This document shows, one piece after another, positions 1 to 5,474 of a DNA stretch of 5,474 bases. The number at the start of each line of letters is the position of its first letter. Within the stretch, counting starts at the first letter, position 1. Under the pieces are notes generated by a model. That model did not search any database and was not told the origin of the DNA. It saw nothing but the letters and a program-made list of their open reading frames with translations. The stretch comes from an uncultured Opitutia bacterium (GTDB lineage: Bacteria > Verrucomicrobiota > Verrucomicrobiia > Opitutales > UBA953), in assembly GCA_903929325.1 (NCBI GenBank), contig CAIYUD010000078.1, positions 1-5,474 on the forward strand. The letters run 5' to 3'. A program made the position numbers and the translations under genes.

Positions 1-1271
1 GGCGTCTCACCCTCGCCTGCTTGTCTGTCCTGCCCTTCCAAATCTGGTTTGCGATTCGCTTCTCACGTCGCGTACGCCCAGCCTACGAAGAAAATCGTGA
101 TTTGATGGACAACTTAGTTTTGGATTTCTCGGAATCCATTCAAGGCGTGCAAACCGTCAAAGGCTTGGCCACGGAGGAGCGTGTCTTGGAAGGCTTTGGA
201 CGTCGCAATGAGGCCGTGCGCACCCAGAAGCAAAAAGTCATCCGCGAGATCTCCCTCTTCTGGCCCGTCATCGACGGCGTCAGCCAACTCTCACTCTGCA
301 TCCTACTCGGTTATGGTGGGTGGTTGTTCGCGAACGGTGAACTCGCTCTCGGTACGGGCTTAGTCGCCTTCGCCGCACTCCTTCAGCAATTTGCCGGACA
401 AGTGGCCACGGTGGCGACGGTGGTGGACAATGCGCAGGTCTCGCTGACGGGTGCGCGCCGAATCTTTGAAATTCTCGACACCGAACCGGGTGTAGCGAGT
501 AAACCGGAGGCACGTTCGCCGGGACGATTCCTTGGACGTGTGAGCTTTGAGAATGTCGCCTTCGAATACCGCGACAACAATTCCGTCTTACGTGATATCA
601 GCTTTGTGGCTGAGCCTGGCGAACGTATTGCCATTGCGGGTGCAACGGGTTCAGGAAAGTCCGCCCTGCTCTCGCTGATCCCGCGCTTTTACGATCCACG
701 ATCGGGGCGAGTGATGCTCGATGGACATGACTTGCGCGACTTACCGCTGAATGAACTGCGCCGTCAGGTGGGCTTCGTCTTCCAAGAGAACTTCCTCTTC
801 TCCAATACTGTCGCTGCCAATATTGCCTTTGGACATCCGGATGCCGACCAAGCGCGCATTGAACGTGCCGCCAAGATTGCCGGCGCCGATACCTTTATCC
901 GCGAACTTCCCGAGGGTTATCAAAGCCTGCTCGGTGAAAGTGGTGTGAATTTATCCGGTGGACAACGCCAGCGCTTGGCCATCGCCCGTGCGCTCTTACT
1001 CGAGCCAACGGTGTTACTGCTCGATGACCCGACGTCGGCCATCGACCCCGAAACCGAACGCGAGATTTTGGAAGCGATGGAAGCGGCCATGGAAGGTCGC
1101 ACGACGTTTATCGTCGCTCACCGCTTGGCGACCTTACGCAGCGCTGACCGTATCTTGGTGCTCGAGCGTGGACGTCTGGCGCAGGTCGGCACGCATGATG
1201 CCTTGATGGCAGAAGACGGTCCGTACCGACGTGCTATCAATGTCCAAACCGAAGGAGGCATGGGCCGATGA
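1..1271 (+). CDS. ABC exporter half-transporter (permease fused to ATPase), 5' truncated by the window; degenerate-site subunit
   Basis: This is a membrane-domain/ATPase fusion of the type I (MsbA/multidrug-like) ABC exporter family. The reading frame is open from base 3, so the TTG at 21 is not the true start; roughly the first third of a usual ~580-residue protein lies before the window. What remains begins near TM4 (bases 3-55) and includes the intracellular segment with FSRRVRP and the GVQTVKGLATEE stretch, then TM5 and TM6 (about 255-410). The ATPase domain follows: A-loop Tyr at 567-569, Walker A GATGSGKS at 639-662, Q-loop Gln at 783-785, perfect signature LSGGQ at 951-965, Walker B VLLLDD ending at 1028, and H-loop His at 1119-1121. 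The residue after the Walker B Asp is Asp (GAC, 1026-1028) where an active ATPase has the catalytic Glu. That is the hallmark of the degenerate-site half of heterodimeric exporters. The stop codon overlaps the start of the next half-transporter, its likely partner. Family is certain; substrate is unknown. Confidence 0.95.
   Translation, partial: RLTLACLSVLPFQIWFAIRFSRRVRPAYEENRDLMDNLVLDFSESIQGVQTVKGLATEERVLEGFGRRNEAVRTQKQKVIREISLFWPVIDGVSQLSLCILLGYGGWLFANGELALGTGLVAFAALLQQFAGQVATVATVVDNAQVSLTGARRIFEILDTEPGVASKPEARSPGRFLGRVSFENVAFEYRDNNSVLRDISFVAEPGERIAIAGATGSGKSALLSLIPRFYDPRSGRVMLDGHDLRDLPLNELRRQVGFVFQENFLFSNTVAANIAFGHPDADQARIERAAKIAGADTFIRELPEGYQSLLGESGVNLSGGQRQRLAIARALLLEPTVLLLDDPTSAIDPETEREILEAMEAAMEGRTTFIVAHRLATLRSADRILVLERGRLAQVGTHDALMAEDGPYRRAINVQTEGGMGR
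1252..1258 (+). promoter_or_regulatory. Strong Shine-Dalgarno site of the second ABC gene, inside the end of the first
   Basis: AAGGAGG lies 9 bases before the ATG at 1268 and is a near-perfect anti-16S match. It lies within the last codons of the upstream gene. The upstream stop TGA and this ATG share bases in an ATGA overlap (1268-1271). The arrangement fixes the start at 1268 and suggests translational coupling, which would help make the two subunits in equal amounts. An in-frame-looking ATG at 1260 belongs to the upstream gene and is too close to the site to compete. Confidence 0.85.
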
Positions 1272-3082
1272 GTGCTGACCCGAAACACGAATTAACCGTC
1301 CGCCGGCAACGTCCGGAGGACGATGAACCCGATCGCGTACCGCTGACCTGGGCGTTGGTAAGGCGCATGATTGGGCTGACCGACGGCTATAAGAACTGGC
1401 GCACGTGGCTCTTTGTGCTCTGCGCAGGTCGAGCTATTCAGCTGCCGGTGCTCGCTTGGATGTTGGCGCACATTATCCGTGGACCGATTGCGCAGAACGA
1501 CGTCAAAGGCGGCCTGCTGTGGACGGCGGGCTTTATCGCCACGTTTATCTTAACCGAGACCACCTTGTACTGGCGCATCCGCCTTGCTCACCAGATGGGC
1601 GAATGCGTCTTGCGCGATTTACGCAACGTGATGATGCGGCACTTGCTATCGCACCCGCTCGCCTTCTTCCATGCACGCAAACACGGCTCACTGATTAGTC
1701 GAATGATTGGCGACATCGAACAGATGCGCAATGGACTGCAGAATAATCTCTTTATCACGCTCGTGCAGGCGGGACAGATGGTCGGTGCGGCCGTTGCGAT
1801 GTTACTCATCCAGCCGATGCTCTTCTTGGTGTTGTTGGCGATGGCGCCGATTATGTGGGCAATTAACCGTCACTTCCGCAGTCGCATCTTGGACGCCTCC
1901 CGTACCCAGCAAGAAAGCTTCTCACGCGTAACGGCTGCCCTCGCTGAGACGGTGCAAGGGATTCGTGTGACGCAAGGTTTTGCGCGCGAAGAAACCAATG
2001 CGGGAATTTTCTCACGCCTCGTTTACGCACTGGCTGATAACGTCGTCCGCACCAGCCGACTCGTCGCACTCTTCTTGCCGCTACTGGAATTAAACGCTCA
2101 GGCGTTCCTCGCTGCACTCATTGCGGTGGGCGGTTGGATGGCCGTGGCGACGGGTGGTTCGGCCGATGCCCTCGACCTAGTGACCTTCTTCTTCTTGGCC
2201 AATTTGTTCTTCAACCCGATCACGCTGATTGGCACACAGCTCTCGGAAGCCACGTTGTCGATGGCCAGTGCGGAGCGTTACTTCCGCATCCTCGATACCG
2301 CGCCGGCCTGGCAAGACACGCCGACGGCTAAGGACTGCCCAACACTCCAGGGCAAAGTCACCTTCAGTAACGTCAACTTCTCCTACGAACCCGACAGACC
2401 GGTTTTACATGGCGTGAGCTTTACGGCGCAACCCGGTCAAATCATCGCACTGGTCGGTCATACCGGTTCGGGTAAATCAACAGTCGTTAGTTTGCTCTCG
2501 AAATTCTACCTGCCTGATTCCGGCGAGATAGCTGTTGATGGGATAAGCCTGAACGCCATCCGCCAGCAGTCGTTGCGGGCACAGATGGGTTTTGTTTTCC
2601 AATCCAACTTCTTATTCTCGGGAACATTGGCGGATAATGTGCGCCAAGGAAAACCCGGGGCGACGGATGAAGAAGTTTTGGAGGCGTTCAAGGCGCTCGA
2701 CTGTTTAGACCTCATCGAATCTTTGCCCGAAGGTATTCATACGGTCTTATCGGAACGCGGTAGAGGTTTGTCGGTCGGACAGCAGCAACTCGTCGCCTTT
2801 GCGCGCGCGTTTATTAGTAACCCGCGAATCTTGGTACTCGATGAAGCCACGAGTGCAGTGGACACCTTGACCGAGTCGCGTTTGCAAGTTGCCCTCTACC
2901 GTCTGCTTAAAGGTCGGACCAGTTTCGTGGTGGCTCACCGTTTAAGTACGATCCGTAATGCCGACCAGATTCTGGTCTTGGACCATGGCAAACTTATCGA
3001 GTCCGGGAAGCATGCCGAGCTGGTGGCTGCGGGGGGTACTTATGCCCGTTTGGACGCCGAATTCTCGCGGCGGGGGGTCTAA
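1268..3082 (+). CDS. ABC exporter half-transporter (permease fused to ATPase), complete; catalytic-Glu subunit of a heterodimer
   Basis: A complete 604-residue type I ABC exporter half. A charged cytoplasmic N-terminal tail (about residues 1-28) precedes six membrane helices at roughly 44-70, 81-102, 161-181, 183-200, 266-294 and 303-323. The first intracellular loop carries the family pattern FFHARKHGSLISRMIGDIEQ (133-152). ATPase domain: A-loop Tyr373, Walker A GHTGSGKS 397-404, Q-loop Gln445, signature LSVGQ 501-505, Walker B ILVLDE 521-526 with catalytic Glu526, D-loop SAVD 529-532, and H-loop His557. The signature departs from LSGGQ at its third position, whereas the upstream subunit has a perfect signature but lacks the catalytic Glu. 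The pair therefore complement each other as a heterodimer located in the inner membrane. ATG 1268 is chosen because of the strong ribosome binding site and the ATGA overlap. The substrate could be a drug, lipid or peptide; nothing here decides. No clear terminator follows the TAA at 3080-3082. Confidence 0.96.
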   Translation: MSADPKHELTVRRQRPEDDEPDRVPLTWALVRRMIGLTDGYKNWRTWLFVLCAGRAIQLPVLAWMLAHIIRGPIAQNDVKGGLLWTAGFIATFILTETTLYWRIRLAHQMGECVLRDLRNVMMRHLLSHPLAFFHARKHGSLISRMIGDIEQMRNGLQNNLFITLVQAGQMVGAAVAMLLIQPMLFLVLLAMAPIMWAINRHFRSRILDASRTQQESFSRVTAALAETVQGIRVTQGFAREETNAGIFSRLVYALADNVVRTSRLVALFLPLLELNAQAFLAALIAVGGWMAVATGGSADALDLVTFFFLANLFFNPITLIGTQLSEATLSMASAERYFRILDTAPAWQDTPTAKDCPTLQGKVTFSNVNFSYEPDRPVLHGVSFTAQPGQIIALVGHTGSGKSTVVSLLSKFYLPDSGEIAVDGISLNAIRQQSLRAQMGFVFQSNFLFSGTLADNVRQGKPGATDEEVLEAFKALDCLDLIESLPEGIHTVLSERGRGLSVGQQQLVAFARAFISNPRILVLDEATSAVDTLTESRLQVALYRLLKGRTSFVVAHRLSTIRNADQILVLDHGKLIESGKHAELVAAGGTYARLDAEFSRRGV

Positions 3083-3088
3083 GGTAAA

Positions 3089-3196
3089 GGGAGGGGCCAG
3101 GCTGACCACGGCGCCCGAGTCGACGACATCCGTTGCTTCCTTCCGGACCTGGCGGGTTGTGCCGCCTGCCCGTCGCATGGGGCCTGGCTTACCCCC
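3089..3196 (-). ncRNA. ffs: Signal recognition particle RNA, small bacterial type (4.5S RNA)
   Basis: Read on the minus strand, bases 3150-3131 give AGGTCCGGAAGGAAGCAACG, the near-invariant apical segment of SRP RNA: a GGAA tetraloop and the asymmetric and symmetric internal loops bound by the M domain of Ffh. I folded the flanks by hand and they form the expected long rod. GCCAGGC (3188-3182) pairs perfectly with GCCUGGC (3102-3096). CCAU (3180-3177) pairs with GUGG (3109-3106). GGCGGCA (3166-3160) pairs with UGUCGUC (3128-3122) through 7 pairs including G-U. CCG/CGG closes the apical stem. The length is about 100-108 nt, matching the short form without an Alu domain. The RNA joins Ffh in targeting nascent membrane proteins to FtsY and the translocon. 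The exact ends are uncertain: the 5' end is anywhere from the G-run at 3196 to about 3189, and the 3' end is in the C-rich run near 3089-3095. The gene points against both neighbours. Confidence 0.95.
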
Positions 3197-3225
3197 AAAC
3201 TGAGGCTCACGGTTTGCCTTTTCAA
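3197..3225 (-). promoter_or_regulatory. ffs: Possible sigma-70-like promoter for the SRP RNA
   Basis: On the minus strand, TTGAAA (3225-3220) matches the -35 consensus in five of six bases. It is followed after 17 bases by CAGTTT (3202-3197), which is a poor -10 match. Initiation about seven bases on, near 3190, would start the transcript at AAGCCAGG, just at the terminal helix. Position and spacing fit, but the weak -10 makes this a tentative call. If the mature RNA instead begins at the G-run at 3196, this promoter is wrong. Confidence 0.25.
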
Positions 3226-3259
3226 CCCGCAAGTTACCCCCTACCAATCTACCTTCCCG
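3197..3259. other. Short divergent intergenic region between the SRP RNA gene and valS
   Basis: About 63 bases must hold the SRP RNA promoter on the minus strand and the leader, and perhaps the promoter, of valS on the plus strand. I see no convincing -10/-35 pair for valS and no purine-rich Shine-Dalgarno run in the bases before its ATG (ACCTTCCCG). There is no room for a T-box leader here and no T-box motif is visible. valS may be transcribed from further upstream, across the SRP RNA gene on the opposite strand, or from a promoter type I cannot recognise. Confidence 0.5.
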
Positions 3260-5474
3260 ATGGCTGAAATTCCGAAGACCTACGACCCGACTGACGTCGA
3301 ACCACGCTGGTACAACCAGTGGCTCGCTTCGAAGTGTTTTGCCGGGAAAGTTCAGCCCGAGAAGGCCTCCTTTGCGGTGATGATCCCGCCGCCCAACGTC
3401 ACCGGCGTTCTCCACATGGGTCACCTCCTGAATAACACCATTCAGGACATCTTAGTCCGTCGCGCACGCCAAGAAGGTAAGTCGGTACTCTGGCTCGCCG
3501 GAACAGACCACGCCGGTATCGCTACGCAATCGCGCGTCGAAAAAGAGCTGCGCGAAAAAGAAGGTAAGACGCGGCACGATTTAGGACGGGAAGCATTTGT
3601 CGCCCGCGCAGCTGAATGGCGCGACAAACATGGCGGCATCATTCTCCAACAATTACGCAAACTCGGAGCTTCGTGTGACTGGGACCGTACCGTCCACACC
3701 CTCGACCCGGATTATTCCCGCGCCGTCTTGCAGGCGTTTGTGACGCTCTACGAACGCGGTTATGTTTACCGCGGCAAGCGCATGGTGAATTGGTGCCCCG
3801 TTTCGCTGACAGGACTTTCCGACGAAGAAGTCATCATGAAGCCCTCCAAAGGCTTCATCTACAAGATGCGCTACGAAGTCGCCGAACTTCCTGACACCTT
3901 CCTCGAAATTTCCACAACCCGCCCGGAAACCATCCCGGGCGATACGGCGGTGGCGGTGCACCCGGACGACGAGCGTTACAAGCATTTGATTGGTAAACAC
4001 GTTTGGCGCCCCTTCCCTCGCGAACAGATTCCGATCGTCGGTGATACGGCGGTCGACATGGCTTTCGGCTCTGGTGTGTTGAAGGTTACACCTGCGCACG
4101 ACCGCACGGACTTTGAGATCGGGCAACGTCACAAACTCCCCATCCGCGATGTGCTCCATCCTGATGGACGTCTCAATGATCTCGCCGGTGACCTTGCGGG
4201 CATTGATCGCTTCAAGGCGCGCAACATGGCTGCCAAGAAATTGGATGCGATGGGTCTCTTGGTAAAAGCCGAACCGTACGAGAATACCGTCGGCTTCTCT
4301 GAGCGTGCCGATGTGCCCATCGAGCCACGCTTAAGTGAACAGTGGTTTATCCATTACCCAAAAATCGACGAAGCGAAACGCGCGGTCGAATCGGGCATTA
4401 TCCGCTTCCACCCGGAGCGCTGGACCAAGACTTACCTTCACTGGTTGAACAACATTCAAGACTGGTGCATCAGCCGTCAGCTTTGGTGGGGTCACCGCAT
4501 TCCTGTTTGGTACCGTAAAGGTGCTGACCGTAATGATCCCGCGAATCGTCACGTGTCGGTAGATGGTCCAAGCGATGCCGCTAACTGGGAGCAGGAAGTT
4601 GACGTACTCGATACGTGGGCTTCGTCATGGCTCTGGTGCTTGGCACCGCTCGGGTGGCAGAAGCCAGGCGAGACGACCCCAGAGCTCCGTCATTGGTACC
4701 CGACCGCAGCCCTTGCGACCGGACCTGACATTATCTTCCTCTGGGTTGCACGCATGATCATTGCGGGCCTCGAGCTGCATGGACCGGAGCGCAAGACACT
4801 CACGGACGATGAGATCCGTCAGCGCATCCCTTTCCACCGCGTCTTCTTCAACGGTATCATCCGTGATGCGCAGGGTCGTAAGATGTCGAAGTCACTCGGC
4901 AACTCACCTGAACCGCTCGACCTGATTGCGAAGTTTGGTGCGGACGGTTTGCGCTTCGGGTTGCTTTCGATGGCACCGAAGGGACAGGACATTCTTTTCT
5001 CGGAAGATCGCGTGCAACTGGGACGTAACTTCTGCAACAAGCTTTGGAATGCCTCACGGTTCCGTCACATGTCAGGTCCTGCTGGCGACAACAGTTCCGT
5101 CGCTGCGATCCTTAAGCGCATTAACCCATCAGCGCTCGATGCTGACGACCAAGCTATCTTGGCGCGCTTGGCTGAGACGACCGATGCGACGACACGCGCG
5201 CTCGAAGCGCATGAGTTCACGGAGTATACCCAAGCACTCTATGGTTTCTTCTGGGGAGATTTCTGCGACTGGTATGTCGAAGTCTCCAAATCGCGTCTGA
5301 CCGATGCGCAGGCCAAGGACTCTTGTTTAGCGGTTCAGGATTTAGTCCTACGTCAATTCCTCCTCCTCTTCCACCCGGTGGCGCCGTTCATTACGGAAGA
5401 ACTGTGGCACTTGTTGGGTTATGGACCTGAAGGCGACTTCATCCAGGGCCACAATCCTGGTTCGGCATCTGACC
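3260..5474 (+). CDS. valS: Valyl-tRNA synthetase, 3' truncated by the window
   Basis: A class I aminoacyl-tRNA synthetase that charges tRNA-Val with valine in the cytoplasm. From ATG 3260 the frame is open for 738 codons to the window edge, against a usual 870-950, so only the C-terminal part is missing, including the usual coiled-coil tRNA-binding arm. Visible in order: the HIGH-type motif HMGH at residues 52-55 within PPPNVTGVLHMGH; GTDHAGIATQ 81-90, typical of ValRS; WCPVSLTGLSDEEV 178-191; the CP1 editing domain opening with TTRPETIPGD 219-228 and continuing to VLKVTPAHDRTDFEIG 273-288; the second half of the Rossmann fold with WCISRQLWWGHRIPVWY 402-418 and DVLDTWASSWLW 448-459; KMSKS 541-545; and the start of the anticodon-binding helical domain, with DWYVEVSK 670-677 and HPVAPFITEELWH 705-717. 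The start is supported by the usual N-terminal pattern (PKTYDPTDVEPRWY), although no Shine-Dalgarno precedes it. ValRS is preferred over IleRS and LeuRS because of GTDHAGIATQ and the NVTG-HMGH spacing. Confidence 0.97.
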   Translation, partial: MAEIPKTYDPTDVEPRWYNQWLASKCFAGKVQPEKASFAVMIPPPNVTGVLHMGHLLNNTIQDILVRRARQEGKSVLWLAGTDHAGIATQSRVEKELREKEGKTRHDLGREAFVARAAEWRDKHGGIILQQLRKLGASCDWDRTVHTLDPDYSRAVLQAFVTLYERGYVYRGKRMVNWCPVSLTGLSDEEVIMKPSKGFIYKMRYEVAELPDTFLEISTTRPETIPGDTAVAVHPDDERYKHLIGKHVWRPFPREQIPIVGDTAVDMAFGSGVLKVTPAHDRTDFEIGQRHKLPIRDVLHPDGRLNDLAGDLAGIDRFKARNMAAKKLDAMGLLVKAEPYENTVGFSERADVPIEPRLSEQWFIHYPKIDEAKRAVESGIIRFHPERWTKTYLHWLNNIQDWCISRQLWWGHRIPVWYRKGADRNDPANRHVSVDGPSDAANWEQEVDVLDTWASSWLWCLAPLGWQKPGETTPELRHWYPTAALATGPDIIFLWVARMIIAGLELHGPERKTLTDDEIRQRIPFHRVFFNGIIRDAQGRKMSKSLGNSPEPLDLIAKFGADGLRFGLLSMAPKGQDILFSEDRVQLGRNFCNKLWNASRFRHMSGPAGDNSSVAAILKRINPSALDADDQAILARLAETTDATTRALEAHEFTEYTQALYGFFWGDFCDWYVEVSKSRLTDAQAKDSCLAVQDLVLRQFLLLFHPVAPFITEELWHLLGYGPEGDFIQGHNPGSASD

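Noticed and set aside
21..23. TTG at 21 as the true start of the first ABC gene
   Set aside because: The frame is open from base 3 and the peptide before 21 (RLTLAC) continues the hydrophobic helix. Starting at 21 would remove the first half of the membrane domain.
2958..3203. 81-codon plus-strand open frame over the SRP RNA region
   Set aside because: It is out of frame with the second ABC gene, and its 3' half is simply the complement of the SRP RNA gene.
3083..3259. T-box or other riboswitch leader for valS
   Set aside because: The conserved structure in this gap is explained by minus-strand SRP RNA. No T-box sequence or antiterminator-like hairpin is seen on the plus strand.
2942..3424. 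160-codon open frame on the minus strand spanning the end of the second ABC gene, the SRP RNA and the start of valS
   Set aside because: It crosses three well-supported features, has no recognisable domain, and its middle is the structured SRP RNA sequence.
3653..4159. 168-codon minus-strand open frame opposite valS
   Set aside because: It lies wholly within the strongly conserved ValRS coding sequence and reads as its antisense shadow, with no family features.
4926..5300. 124-codon plus-strand open frame within valS
   Set aside because: It is in another frame of valS, is Arg/Ser-rich as expected for a shadow frame, and the ValRS frame here is conserved (KMSKS to the anticodon-binding domain).
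1..5474. A previously undescribed system, mobile element, CRISPR array or long repeat
   Set aside because: Nearly all of the window is accounted for by two ABC subunits, SRP RNA and ValRS. I saw no repeat arrays, transposase or integrase motifs, or attachment-like repeats.

Overview
The window looks like an ordinary piece of a bacterial chromosome of moderately high GC, with close gene spacing and housekeeping content. No mobile element, CRISPR array or unfamiliar multi-gene system is visible. The phrasing of the valyl-tRNA synthetase (for example WCPVSLTGLSDEEV and ALATGPDIIFLWVARM) reminds me of Verrucomicrobiota and other PVC or Bacteroidota-like lineages. That is an impression from memory, not a search result.

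Layout: (1) 1-1271, plus strand, is the 3' two-thirds of an ABC exporter half-transporter gene whose 5' end lies before the window. (2) 1268-3082, plus strand, is a complete second half-transporter gene of 604 codons. It overlaps the first by ATGA and has a strong ribosome binding site. (3) About 3089-3196, minus strand, is a small bacterial signal recognition particle RNA (4.5S RNA, ffs). It is recognised by the conserved GGAA-tetraloop segment and a rod-like fold whose two ends pair. (4) 3260-5474, plus strand, is the first 738 codons of valyl-tRNA synthetase, valS, running off the right edge.

The two ABC subunits almost certainly work together as a heterodimeric exporter. The first has Asp in place of the catalytic Glu after Walker B but a perfect LSGGQ signature. 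The second has a canonical Walker B DE but a degenerate LSVGQ signature. When paired they give one competent and one degenerate ATP site, as in the TM287/288 and BmrC/BmrD type. The exported substrate cannot be read from the sequence.

The SRP RNA gene lies in the 177-bp gap between the transporter pair and valS, on the opposite strand. It converges on the transporter genes and diverges from valS. No strong terminator is visible between the transporter stop codon and the RNA gene, so transporter read-through would be antisense to the SRP RNA.
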